The notes under the pieces: model-generated
Told to the model about the DNA's origin: nothing
What the model saw: only the letters and a program-made list of their open reading frames with translations
Databases searched by the model: none
Position numbers and translations under genes: made by a program
Part shown: one piece after another, positions 1 to 7,137 of the stretch
Position numbering within the stretch: the first letter of the stretch is position 1
Layout: the number at the start of each line of letters is the position of its first letter
Origin: an uncultured Faecalibacterium sp.
Lineage (GTDB): Bacteria > Bacillota > Clostridia > Oscillospirales > Ruminococcaceae
Assembly: GCA_900772565.1 (NCBI GenBank)
Contig: CAAHET010000021.1
Span: 1-12,011, forward strand
Length of the DNA stretch: 12,011 bases
Direction: 5' to 3'

Positions 1-223
1 AGGTGTACACCGCTACCCGCCCGCCGCTGTCCCGCAGGCAGTAGCGGGCGGCGTCCGTCTGGGGCACAGCCTGCGCGGCAAGGCTCAGGGGAGAGGTGGG
101 GTCGGTCTCGGACCCGGCGGGGCTTTGAGACAGCGGCAGCTTTGGCAGCGCCATCCAGAACAGACTGAATACAATGGTGAATACGCAAAGCCCGTAGAAC
201 AGGCAGACAGACAGCTTGCGCAT
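1..223 (-). CDS. Partial membrane-anchored protein, BofC-like domain (5' end only)
   Basis: The reverse strand is open from an ATG at 223-221 to the window edge (74 codons, no stop). An AGGAG ribosome binding site lies at about 232-236, correctly spaced, which fixes the start. The protein begins MRKLSVCLFYGL, followed by a hydrophobic stretch (about residues 5-26) that reads as an uncleaved signal anchor. A Ser/Pro/Thr-rich linker follows (about residues 27-57), and then RYCLRDSGGRVAVY. That last motif resembles the first strand of BofC C-terminal-like domains common in clostridial membrane proteins (typically YxLkeydGkIAVy). The domain call rests on this short motif and is an inference; the rest of the protein lies outside. 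It is transcribed divergently from the PBP gene, so an envelope role is plausible but unproven. I see no convincing promoter for it; a weak TTGTCT / CATACT pair on the reverse strand has a 19-base spacer. Confidence 0.72.
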   Translation of the reverse strand, partial: MRKLSVCLFYGLCVFTIVFSLFWMALPKLPLSQSPAGSETDPTSPLSLAAQAVPQTDAARYCLRDSGGRVAVYT

Positions 224-315
224 AAAAAACACTCCTTTCCCCCGTAAGTATGCCCCGTTTTTGCGGATAGCAGACAATTTTCACACGCGGGCACTGTACT
301 TTCCGTGGCGGAGTG

Positions 316-324
316 TGCTATACT
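316..324 (+). promoter_or_regulatory. Upstream extended -10 promoter candidate (P1) for the PBP gene
   Basis: TGC followed by TATACT (319-324) matches an extended -10 element. No good -35 is visible: the best hexamer at the right distance is TGTACT at 295-300 with an 18-base spacer. It is 62 bases upstream of the better promoter at 358-386 and could be a second start for the PBP transcript. Confidence 0.4.
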
Positions 325-357
325 ATTTATATCTGCTCAGCGCGCAAAGATTGGTTC

Positions 358-386
358 TTGCCCGGCTGGGGCGTGCGTGCTATAAT
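358..386 (+). promoter_or_regulatory. Sigma-A type promoter (P2) for the PBP gene
   Basis: TTGCCC at 358-363, a 17-base spacer, and TATAAT at 381-386 preceded by TGC (extended -10). Transcription would start near 393, leaving an untranslated leader of roughly 70-110 bases depending on which start codon is used. Within 387-471 I see no gene, strong hairpin or recognisable riboswitch. Confidence 0.72.
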
Positions 387-471
387 ATGGTATTGCAGTT
401 TGAAGTTTCGTGTCACAAACGACGTGGATAAAACCCGGCGCAGTAATGCCCGGCAATAGTCTTGAAATGTC

Positions 472-504
472 AGGAGGCGATCCCTATCTCCAACAATGAG
501 ATGA
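472..504 (+). promoter_or_regulatory. Unusual start region of the PBP gene: distant SD and minimal ORF
   Basis: A perfect AGGAGG lies at 472-477, but the in-frame ATG is at 501, 23 bases away, which is too far for normal initiation. An ATG at 496 opens the two-codon frame ATG-AGA-TGA, whose stop overlaps the ATG at 501 as ATGA. The in-frame alternatives are TTG at 462, upstream of the SD with no SD of its own, and ATC at 486, eight bases after the SD but a very rare start codon. CTCC at 488-491 could pair with GGAG of the SD. The sequence does not settle which start is used. Confidence 0.5.
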
Positions 505-3044
505 GAAAGATCCATCGGAGCGGCGAGGAGCAGTCTGCCCGCCCGGTGGGACGTAAGGTCAATGTTTCCCAGAGCCGCCGCGAGGTACGCCCCGCAGCGG
601 AAAACCGTACCCGCGCACCCAAAGCGCCCAAAAGCCCCAAGCCGCCGAAGGAAAAGAGCAAGCACCCCATCCTGCGGTTCATCGGCCGTACCATCGCTAC
701 GGTGCTCTGCCTTGGCATCATGCTGGGCAGCGTAGTGGCTGTGGGTATGGTGTACTATGTGGTGCAGGCTACCGCTAACGACGGCGACCTGCTGGATCTG
801 GATAACATCCAGCTGAGCCAGTCCAGTATGGTGGTGGCTACCGACCCGGATACCGGTGCACAGGTGGAGTATGCCACCCTGCGCTCCTCCAACAGCCACC
901 GCGTATGGGCAGACCTTGAGCAGATCCCTTCCAACTTGCAGTATGCGTTCATCTGCACCGAGGATAAGGATTTCTACTCAGAGCCCGGTGTCAACTTCAA
1001 GCGTACCATCGGCGCAATGATCAACGAGTATCTGCTGCCCATTTACAGCTCCAAGCAGGGCGCATCCACGCTGGAGCAGCAGCTCATCAAGAACCTGACC
1101 GATGACAACAGCGCCAGCGGCATCGAGGGTGCACTGCGCAAGGTGCGCGAGATCTACCGCGCCCTCTGCCTGAGCCGCAGCTACTCCAAGGAGACTATTC
1201 TGGAAGCCTACCTGAACACCATCAGCTTTACCGGCACCATTCAGGGCGTGCAGACGGCGGCCAACGAGTACTTCAACAAGGATGTCAGCCAGCTGAGCCT
1301 GTGGGAATGCGCCACCATTGCCTCCATTACCAAAAACCCCACCAACTATAATCCCTACACGAATCCCGAGAACCTGATCAACCGCCGCAACTTCATCATG
1401 TACAATATGTGGCAGCAGGGCGTGATCAGTGAAGAGGACTACCGCAACGGCGCTGCACAGCCCCTTGTGCTGGCCGAGGAGGACAGCGGCAAAAAGCCCA
1501 GCACTGTCACTTCCTACTTCACCGATGCGCTGTTCAACGAGGTTGTACGGGACATTATGACCAAAGAGGGCATCACTGAGTCCGAGGCGCAGAAGCTGCT
1601 CTACACCGGCGGCTTTACCATCGAAGCGACGGTCAACACCAAATTGCAGTCCCAGATGGAGAACCTGATGCTGAACAGCGGCGATGCCTACTTCCCGGCG
1701 GGCTGGCATGAGGAGGAGGTCACCTCCATTTCGGACGATGATGTGCAGGTGTTTAACGAGGATGGCACCCCCAAGACCCGCACCGGCGAGAACGGCACCG
1801 TCTACTACTACCGCAACGTGCGCACGCAGGCTGCTATGGTCACGCTGGACTATGACGGCAATGTGCTGGCCATTGTGGGAGGCTTGGGCGAAAAGACTAA
1901 GAGTCTTTCCCTGAACCGCGCCTATAACGTGGAGCGGCAGACCGGTTCTACCATCAAGCCCATCGGCGCCTATGCGCTGGGCATCGAGTACGGTCTGGTC
2001 AACTGGTCCACCATGCTCAACAACTCCCCCCTGTACCAGAAGCAGGATATGATCATCCGGGACGAGGACTACTGCCGCAAGAACGGTCTGATGGGCCTTT
2101 CCGACAAGCAGCTCCGCGCTTACCCCAACGCATGGCGCAGCTGGCCGCGCAACTATGGCGGCAACTACGGCGACGGCAGCGATATCCCGCTGTGGAACGG
2201 CCTTGCCCGCTCGCTGAACACCATTGCAATCCGCGTGGGTGACCTTGTGGGCGCAAGCAATATCTTCAACTTCGTCTACAACACCTTACAGCTGAATACG
2301 CTGGACCCTACCAACGACGTGGGTCTGGCGCAGATGGTCATGGGCAGCCAGACCAAGGGCGTTACCCCCATGGCACTGGCCGCAGCTTTCCAGATTTTCT
2401 ATGACGGCGAGTACACCACCCCGCACCTGTACACCCGTGTGCTGGACCGGGACGGCAACATCTATCTGGAAAACAACGCCACCAGCTATCAGGCACTGAC
2501 CCCCGATACCGCTTATGTCATGAACCGTCTGCTGAAGAACGTTCTGTTCTCCAGCGTAGGTACTGCCAGCGGCCGCTACCCCAACTCCAACGGCATGGAA
2601 GCCTTTGGTAAGACCGGTACTGCCAGCGACGAAAAGGATCTGTGGTTCGTGGGCGGCACGCCCTACTATGTCACCGCTGTGTGGTGGGGCTACGATGCAC
2701 CTTACGATATGACCAAGACTCTGTCCAAGCAGCAGGCCAAGACCCGCACCTGTGTTATGGCGTGGAAGGCGCTGATGGAGCAGGCACAGGCAGACCTGCC
2801 CTATAAGGCATTCCCCACCTCCGCAGGCGTGGTGGAGCGCCGCTACTGCACCCAGAGCGGACTTCTGGCCGGTGCACACTGCCCGAGCACTGCCGTGGGC
2901 TACTACCGTGCCGATGACCTGCCCGATACCTGCACCTATTCCCACGGTGCGGCGCAGGCTGCTGCCTCTACCGAGAACACAGGCAGTGCTGTGCCCACCC
3001 AGCCGGTCATCCCCACCGACACCAGCGCGCTGGATACGGAATAA
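501..3044 (+). CDS. Class A penicillin-binding protein (glycosyltransferase/transpeptidase)
   Basis: Bifunctional peptidoglycan synthase: it polymerises lipid II into glycan strands and cross-links stem peptides on the outer face of the membrane. Numbering from ATG 501 (847 residues): a basic, proline-rich cytoplasmic tail (1-60) and one membrane segment (about 61-89). The glycosyltransferase (GT51) domain has catalytic Glu154 in TEDKDFY, the GASTLEQQ motif at 187-194, and the downstream EAYLN and ANEYF segments. The transpeptidase domain has all three penicillin-binding motifs: STIK with nucleophile Ser483 and Lys486, SLN at 571-573, and KTG at 704-706. A C-terminal tail with Cys783, Cys794 and Cys811 resembles the Cys-containing tail of clostridial PBPs, followed by a Thr/Pro-rich end. 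Size and architecture are normal for PBP1a/2a. ATG 501 is a conservative choice: the frame is open back to TTG 462, and the AGGAGG at 472-477 is badly placed for either start. Function is certain; the start is not. Confidence 0.96.
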   Translation: MRKIHRSGEEQSARPVGRKVNVSQSRREVRPAAENRTRAPKAPKSPKPPKEKSKHPILRFIGRTIATVLCLGIMLGSVVAVGMVYYVVQATANDGDLLDLDNIQLSQSSMVVATDPDTGAQVEYATLRSSNSHRVWADLEQIPSNLQYAFICTEDKDFYSEPGVNFKRTIGAMINEYLLPIYSSKQGASTLEQQLIKNLTDDNSASGIEGALRKVREIYRALCLSRSYSKETILEAYLNTISFTGTIQGVQTAANEYFNKDVSQLSLWECATIASITKNPTNYNPYTNPENLINRRNFIMYNMWQQGVISEEDYRNGAAQPLVLAEEDSGKKPSTVTSYFTDALFNEVVRDIMTKEGITESEAQKLLYTGGFTIEATVNTKLQSQMENLMLNSGDAYFPAGWHEEEVTSISDDDVQVFNEDGTPKTRTGENGTVYYYRNVRTQAAMVTLDYDGNVLAIVGGLGEKTKSLSLNRAYNVERQTGSTIKPIGAYALGIEYGLVNWSTMLNNSPLYQKQDMIIRDEDYCRKNGLMGLSDKQLRAYPNAWRSWPRNYGGNYGDGSDIPLWNGLARSLNTIAIRVGDLVGASNIFNFVYNTLQLNTLDPTNDVGLAQMVMGSQTKGVTPMALAAAFQIFYDGEYTTPHLYTRVLDRDGNIYLENNATSYQALTPDTAYVMNRLLKNVLFSSVGTASGRYPNSNGMEAFGKTGTASDEKDLWFVGGTPYYVTAVWWGYDAPYDMTKTLSKQQAKTRTCVMAWKALMEQAQADLPYKAFPTSAGVVERRYCTQSGLLAGAHCPSTAVGYYRADDLPDTCTYSHGAAQAAASTENTGSAVPTQPVIPTDTSALDTE

Positions 3045-3100
3045 GGGTAAAAATCGTACTTTTTCGCCCCTTTGCTGAAAAATCCGGCAAGGACAGGGCG

Positions 3101-3134
3101 CACTTTACAAGACAAAACTGGACAAAGTGACAAA
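3101..3134 (+). repeat. Three GACAAA repeats upstream of the threonine-operon promoter
   Basis: GACAAA occurs at 3111-3116, 3121-3126 and 3129-3134, in an AT-richer intergenic stretch just before the inverted repeat at 3134-3176. CACTTT (3101-3106) and AAAGTG (3124-3129) also form a six-base inverted pair. These may be protein-binding half-sites or chance; position is the only support. Confidence 0.3.
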
Positions 3135-3183
3135 ATAGCATCCGGGCTCTTGCATTGCAGGGGTTCGGATGCTATTATATTTT
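3134..3183 (+). terminator. Perfect 11-bp inverted repeat with T-rich tail: terminator and/or operator
   Basis: AATAGCATCCG (3134-3144) is exactly complementary to CGGATGCTATT (3166-3176), with a 21-base loop and a T-rich stretch (ATATTTT) after it. As RNA it could end PBP transcription, and no better terminator is visible between 3045 and 3208. As DNA it is a dyad whose right arm carries the -10 element of the next promoter, so it could equally be an operator. The long loop and interrupted T-tract make it a mediocre terminator. Confidence 0.6.
3150..3178 (+). promoter_or_regulatory. Promoter of the threonine-family operon
   Basis: TTGCAT at 3150-3155, a 17-base spacer, and TATTAT at 3173-3178 preceded by TGC (extended -10). 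The predicted start is near 3185, giving a leader of only about 33 bases, too short for a T-box or other riboswitch. The whole promoter sits within the inverted repeat at 3134-3176, so a protein bound to that dyad would exclude RNA polymerase. Confidence 0.6.
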
Positions 3184-3217
3184 CCGCAAGAACACTTGTG
3201 TTTGAGAGGTGAACAAG

Positions 3218-3649
3218 TTGGAACGCCGTTTTTATCTGGTGGATGCGCAGGTGCTGCCGGAGGTCTTTCTCAAGGTGGTGCGCGCCAAGGAGCTGCTGGC
3301 CAGCGGAGAAGCCCGCAGCATTTCGGCTGCGACCCGTGCCGTAGAGCTTTCGCGCAGCGCATTTTATAAGTATAAGGATTGTATCTTTGATTCCGAGAAC
3401 GGCCGTGAGGTCATCACGGTCATGGCCACCCTGCGGGACGAGACCGGCGCGCTGCAAAGCCTTCTGGCAGGCATCAGCGCCGCAGGTGCCAGCATTGTGA
3501 CCATCAACCAGTCCACCCCGGAAAACGGAGCTGCACTGGTGGCGGTCACCATCCGCACCGATACCATGCAGATGTCCCCGGAGGAACTGACCGAAAAGCT
3601 TTCGCGCCAGCGCATGGTCGTGGGTGTGCGCTGTGGGTATAACCTGTAA
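3218..3649 (+). CDS. Small HTH-ACT domain regulatory protein (PheB/UPF0735 type)
   Basis: A 143-residue protein with an N-terminal helix-turn-helix-like region (about 15-57) containing LPEVFLKVVRAKELL and SRSAFYKYKD, then an ACT domain (about 64-135) starting VITVMATLRDETGALQSLL. This order and the near-invariant SRSAFYKYKD motif identify the PheB/UPF0735 family of Firmicutes. ACT domains usually bind amino acids. It leads an operon with hom, thrB and aspartokinase, 27 bases before hom, so I infer that it senses an aspartate-family amino acid and controls this operon. As I recall, B. subtilis ThrR, a repressor of hom-thrCB, belongs to this family; I cannot check that here. I place the start at TTG 3218, because GAGAGGTG (3204-3211) is then a well-spaced ribosome binding site; GTG 3209 would overlap that site. 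The protein then begins MERRFYLVD, as is usual in the family. Confidence 0.88.
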   Translation: MERRFYLVDAQVLPEVFLKVVRAKELLASGEARSISAATRAVELSRSAFYKYKDCIFDSENGREVITVMATLRDETGALQSLLAGISAAGASIVTINQSTPENGAALVAVTIRTDTMQMSPEELTEKLSRQRMVVGVRCGYNL

Positions 3650-3676
3650 TAAAACAGGAAATGAGGGAAAGAGAGT

Positions 3677-4912
3677 ATGGCTAAAATTGCAATTCTGGGC
3701 TTTGGCACGGTGGGCAGCGGCGTGTACGAGGTGCTGCGCCGCAATGCCGCAAGCGTCTCCCGCCGGGCTGGCGAACCGGTGGAAGTAAAGTACATTCTGG
3801 ACCCGAAGGATTTTACCGGTAACCCGGTGGAGCCTTTGGTGGTGAAGAGCATTGATGTGATCCTGCAGGACCCGGAGATCCGGGTGGTGGTGGAGACCAT
3901 CGGCGGCACCCGCTTTGCTTACCCCTATGTCAAGGCGTGTCTGGAGAGCGGCCGCAGCGTGTGCACCTCCAACAAGGAGATGGTGGCTACCTACGGCGCA
4001 GAGCTGCTGGCGCTGGCCAAGGAGCACGACTGTGCCTTCCTGTTCGAGGCTTCTGTGGGTGGCGGTACGCCTATCATCACCCCCATGCACCAGTGCTTGG
4101 CGGCCAACGTCATCACCGAGGTGGAGGGCATCGTGAACGGCACCACCAACTTCATGCTCACCAAAATGGTGCGGGAGAGCCTTGGCTTTGAGGATGCGCT
4201 GCACATTGCGCAGGAGCTGGGCTACGCCGAGACCAAGGACCCCAGCGATGATGTGGACGGCCGCGACGCCTGCCGCAAGATCGCCATCCTGTCCTCCATG
4301 GTGTGCGGCCACCAGATCTATCCCCAGAACATTCCCACCCGGGGCATCCGCGCCATTACCGCCGCCGATGTGGCCAGCGCCGAAAAGCTGGGCTGCGTCA
4401 TCAAGCTGATCGCATGGATGAAGCTTGGCAAGGACGGCAGCGTTGCCGCCGGTGTAGAGCCGTGTCTGGTGCCCAAGGCAAACCAGCTGGCCAGCGTGGA
4501 CGATGTGTTCAACGCGGTGCTGGTCAAGGGCGATATGCTGGGCGATGTGGTGTTCTACGGCAAGGGCGCGGGCAAGCTGCCCACCGCCAGTGCTGTGGTG
4601 GCAGACGTGGTGGATGCCCTGAAAAACGGCGCACAGGTGCACGATAGCCTGTTCTGGCAGCCTGCGGACCCGGTGGACGGAATGCTCACCGACCCGGCTC
4701 CCGCTGCATATTATGTGCGTGTGGCGGGCATTGCACCCGCTGTGGTGGAAGCCATCTACGGCTACGGCAAGGTGGTGGATGAGCGGTACGAGGGCTGCGC
4801 CTACTTTGTGGAGCGCGCCGACGAGCGTGCGCTGGCCGAGGCCGCGCGCAAGGTGGAGGCCGTGGGCGGCAGCGTGAAGCTGGTGCTCAAGCGTCTGCCC
4901 GAGGAAGTGTAA
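3677..4912 (+). CDS. hom: Homoserine dehydrogenase
   Basis: Reduces aspartate semialdehyde to homoserine with NAD(P)H, the branch point toward threonine and methionine in the cytoplasm. 411 residues. The N-terminal Rossmann fold carries GFGTVGSG (8-15). SNKEMVA (98-104) includes Lys100. EASVGGGTPII and GIVNGTTNFM (151-160) form the substrate/cofactor region. DPSDDVDGRDACRK (187-200) contains the catalytic Asp residues and Lys200. The C-terminal part (about 343-406) has the position and length of a regulatory ACT domain but is divergent from the usual sequence, so feedback control by threonine cannot be assumed. GAGGG at 3663-3667 is the ribosome binding site, nine bases before ATG. It is the second gene of the operon, with 18 bases to thrB. 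Confidence 0.97.
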   Translation: MAKIAILGFGTVGSGVYEVLRRNAASVSRRAGEPVEVKYILDPKDFTGNPVEPLVVKSIDVILQDPEIRVVVETIGGTRFAYPYVKACLESGRSVCTSNKEMVATYGAELLALAKEHDCAFLFEASVGGGTPIITPMHQCLAANVITEVEGIVNGTTNFMLTKMVRESLGFEDALHIAQELGYAETKDPSDDVDGRDACRKIAILSSMVCGHQIYPQNIPTRGIRAITAADVASAEKLGCVIKLIAWMKLGKDGSVAAGVEPCLVPKANQLASVDDVFNAVLVKGDMLGDVVFYGKGAGKLPTASAVVADVVDALKNGAQVHDSLFWQPADPVDGMLTDPAPAAYYVRVAGIAPAVVEAIYGYGKVVDERYEGCAYFVERADERALAEAARKVEAVGGSVKLVLKRLPEEV

Positions 4913-4930
4913 CGGAAAGGAACTGCGGCA

Positions 4931-5836
4931 ATGAAGATCAAGGTTTCGGTCCCTGCCACCAGCGCCAACGTAGGCTCCGGCTTCGATGCGCTGGGTCTGG
5001 CAGTTACGTTGTACAACACGGTCACCTTTGAGGACAGCGAGGTGCTGGAGATCTCGGCATCGGACGGCACCCGCATCCCCCGGGGCGAGTCGAATCTCGT
5101 GTACCGCTCCGCCAAGGGGCTGTTCGAAAAAGTTGGCAAGCAGATCCCGCCCCTCAAGATCACCCAGACGAACCCCATCCCCATGGCACGCGGTCTGGGC
5201 TCCTCTTCGGCCTGCATCATCGCGGGTCTGCTGGGCGCAAACCGGATGCTGGGCGATGTGCTCAACACGCAGGAGCTGCTCACGCTGGCAACTGCCATTG
5301 AGGGACACCCCGATAATGTGGCCCCGGCACTGCTGGGCGGCCTGACCAGCAGCGTGTTTGAGGACGGCAAGGTGTATTCGGTCAAGCGGAATGTGGATGA
5401 AAGTCTCTGCTTTGCCGCCATCGTGCCGGACTACAAGCTGCTGACCGAAGCAGCCCGTGCGGCCCTGCCCAAGGAGGTATCCCATAAGGACGCGGTGTAT
5501 AACCTGTCCCGTGCGGCGCTGGTGCCCGCAGCCTTCTGCGAGGGTCGGCACGACCTGCTGGCCATTGCCACCGAGGATAAGCTGCACCAGCAGTACCGGA
5601 TGCCTCTGATGCCCGGCTCCCGCGAGGTATTCGATATGGCGCGGCTGTGTGGCGCAAAGGCCGTGTATGTCTCCGGTGCAGGCAGCACCGTAATGGCTGT
5701 GGCAGAAAAGGCCGAAGCCGAAAAGTTCTATTCCAAGCTGGAAAAAGGTCTGGAGCTGCTGGAAGGTCTGGACGGATGTGAAGCATTTACACTGTTGCAG
5801 CTGGATGCCGATAACACCGGCGCAACCGTGGAATGA
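4931..5836 (+). CDS. thrB: Homoserine kinase (GHMP family)
   Basis: Phosphorylates homoserine to O-phosphohomoserine, the substrate of threonine synthase. 301 residues, the normal length. The GHMP-kinase motifs are all present: PATSANVGSGFD at 8-19, the phosphate-binding loop PMARGLGSSSA at 84-94, EGHPDNVAPA at 124-133, and the C-terminal glycine-rich SGAGST at 248-253. It starts at ATG 4931 with GGAAAGGA (about 4915-4922) as ribosome binding site. It lies between hom and aspartokinase. Threonine synthase (thrC), often adjacent in Firmicutes, is absent from this window, so the pathway is completed elsewhere. Confidence 0.97.
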   Translation: MKIKVSVPATSANVGSGFDALGLAVTLYNTVTFEDSEVLEISASDGTRIPRGESNLVYRSAKGLFEKVGKQIPPLKITQTNPIPMARGLGSSSACIIAGLLGANRMLGDVLNTQELLTLATAIEGHPDNVAPALLGGLTSSVFEDGKVYSVKRNVDESLCFAAIVPDYKLLTEAARAALPKEVSHKDAVYNLSRAALVPAAFCEGRHDLLAIATEDKLHQQYRMPLMPGSREVFDMARLCGAKAVYVSGAGSTVMAVAEKAEAEKFYSKLEKGLELLEGLDGCEAFTLLQLDADNTGATVE

Positions 5837-5848
5837 TAAACGGGTAAG

Positions 5849-5895
5849 GGAAGTGCAAGAACGCTTCCGCCCGGCAAGCCCCCGCAAGCGCGGGG
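5849..5895 (+). other. Two hairpins between thrB and the aspartokinase gene
   Basis: Hairpin 1: GGAAGTG (5849-5855) pairs with CGCTTCC (5862-5868), one G-U pair, six-base loop. Hairpin 2: CCCCGC (5880-5885) pairs with GCGGGG (5890-5895), loop AAGC. Neither has a T-tract, so they are not typical terminators, and no promoter is visible in 5837-5919. They may protect or process the mRNA so that lysC and hom-thrB are expressed at different levels. Confidence 0.5.
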
Positions 5896-5919
5896 CGTTA
5901 AAGAGGAGAGTGACAAGAT

Positions 5920-7119
5920 ATGGCGTTGATCGTACAGAAATTCGGCGGTTCCTCCGTAAAGGACCGTGACCGTATCTTCAACGTTGCGCGGATCGTGGCC
6001 AACACCCACAACGCGGGCAATGACGTAGTGGTGGTAGTCTCCGCACAGGGCGACACCACCGATGACCTGATCGCCAAGGCAGGGGAGATCACCCATAACC
6101 CCTCGGCGCGTGAGATGGATATGCTGCTGGCCTCCGGCGAGCAGATCAGCATCGCACTGCTGGCCATGGCGCTGAACGAGCTGGGCTGCCATGCCATCAG
6201 CCTGACCGGCTGGCAGGCGGGCTTCCGCACCGACCGTGCCTACACCAAGGCGCGCATCACCCGGCTGGAGACCGAGCGGATCTCCTCCGAGCTGGAGCGC
6301 AACCGTGTGGTAGTGGTGGCAGGCTTCCAGGGTTTGAACAAGCTGGACGATATCACCACGCTGGGACGCGGCGGCTCCGATACCAGTGCCGTGGCCATTG
6401 CCGCTGCCCTGCACGCTGACCGCTGCCAGATCTACACGGATGTGGAAGGCGTTTACACCGCCGACCCGCGCAAGGTGCGCAACACCCGCAAGCTGGAAGA
6501 GATCACCTTTGACGAGATGCTGGAGCTGGCATCTCTGGGCGCACAGGTGCTGAACAACCGCAGCGTGGAGCTGGCCAAAAAGTACAATGTGGAGCTGGAG
6601 GTGCTCTCCAGCCTGAACCCCATCCCGGGTACGGTGGTTAAGGAGGTTACAAAGGACATGGAAGGTATGCTGATCAAGGGTGTTGCCAAGGACACCGATG
6701 TTGCTGTTATCACGATTCTCAACGTTCCCGATGAGCCGGGCATGAGCTTTAAGATCTTCGGCCTGCTGGCACAGAAGAACATCAATGTGGACATCATCCT
6801 GCAGTCCACCGGCCGCGACGGCAAGAAGGATATCAGCTTTACCTGTGCCGAAGGCGAAGCCGAGCTGGCCATGCGTGTGCTGAAGGACAGCGCACACTTC
6901 AGCAATGTCAGCGTGGATACCACCTGCGCCAAGGTCTCCATCGTGGGTGCCGGTATGCAGAGCCACAGCGGCGTTGCTTCCAAGATGTTCGAGGCACTGT
7001 CCAACAACAATATCAACATCAAGATGATCTCCACCAGTGAGATCAAGATTTCCTGCATCATCGACCGTGCAGACGCCGACAAGGCTGTCAGCGCCATCCA
7101 CGATATGCTGTTTGACTGA
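5920..7119 (+). CDS. lysC: Aspartokinase, two C-terminal ACT domains
   Basis: Phosphorylates aspartate to aspartyl phosphate, the first committed step toward lysine, threonine and methionine. 399 residues. The kinase domain (1-240) opens with KFGGSS (7-12) and contains SAQGDTTDDL (41-50), TTLGRGGSDTSA (146-157) and YTDVEGVYTADPR (172-184). Two ACT domains follow (about 255-325 and 335-399); the second carries IVGAGMQSHSGVASKMF. This matches the B. subtilis LysC type, in which the gene encodes overlapping alpha and beta subunits, and an internal start for beta is visible here (separate entry). The start is ATG 5920 with GAGGAG at 5903-5908. It is the last gene of the operon, before a terminator. 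No lysine riboswitch fits the 83-base upstream gap, so control by the inhibitor probably acts on the ACT domains. Which amino acid inhibits it cannot be read from the sequence. Confidence 0.97.
   Translation: MALIVQKFGGSSVKDRDRIFNVARIVANTHNAGNDVVVVVSAQGDTTDDLIAKAGEITHNPSAREMDMLLASGEQISIALLAMALNELGCHAISLTGWQAGFRTDRAYTKARITRLETERISSELERNRVVVVAGFQGLNKLDDITTLGRGGSDTSAVAIAAALHADRCQIYTDVEGVYTADPRKVRNTRKLEEITFDEMLELASLGAQVLNNRSVELAKKYNVELEVLSSLNPIPGTVVKEVTKDMEGMLIKGVAKDTDVAVITILNVPDEPGMSFKIFGLLAQKNINVDIILQSTGRDGKKDISFTCAEGEAELAMRVLKDSAHFSNVSVDTTCAKVSIVGAGMQSHSGVASKMFEALSNNNINIKMISTSEIKISCIIDRADADKAVSAIHDMLFD
6658..7119 (+). CDS. Probable internally initiated aspartokinase beta subunit (ACT domains only)
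   Basis: Within the aspartokinase frame, TTAAGGAGG (SD core AGGAGG, 6641-6646) stands 11 bases before ATG 6658, which is codon 247. Initiation there would give a 153-residue polypeptide containing only the two ACT domains. In B. subtilis aspartokinase II the beta subunit is made exactly this way from an in-frame start, and assembles with alpha as alpha2beta2. The SD and ATG are seen directly; that they are used here is inferred from that precedent. Confidence 0.7.
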   Translation: MEGMLIKGVAKDTDVAVITILNVPDEPGMSFKIFGLLAQKNINVDIILQSTGRDGKKDISFTCAEGEAELAMRVLKDSAHFSNVSVDTTCAKVSIVGAGMQSHSGVASKMFEALSNNNINIKMISTSEIKISCIIDRADADKAVSAIHDMLFD

Positions 7120-7137
7120 TCTGCGTAAAATTTTTGG

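Noticed and set aside
85..294. 69-codon Cys-rich minus-strand frame near the left edge
   Set aside because: It overlaps the start of the BofC-like gene in another frame. That gene has a good ribosome binding site, a signal anchor and an open frame to the edge; this one has none of these.
431..457. Direct repeat CCCGGC around 434-456 as a regulatory hairpin
   Set aside because: Only four base pairs can form; too weak to support.
3179..3217. T-box or other riboswitch controlling the threonine operon
   Set aside because: The leader from the predicted start to the first codon is only about 33 bases, far too short, and no T-box sequence is visible in 3045-3217.
2936..5887. 983-codon open frame on the minus strand, antisense to the PBP end, ACT gene, hom and thrB
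   Set aside because: It lies opposite well-identified genes and spans two intergenic regions. Its translation is rich in His, Gln, Cys and Gly, as expected for the complement of GC-rich codons, and it matches no family I know. Long antisense frames are common at this GC content.
5837..5919. Lysine riboswitch upstream of lysC
   Set aside because: The gap is 83 bases, about half the size of a lysine riboswitch, and no own promoter is present.
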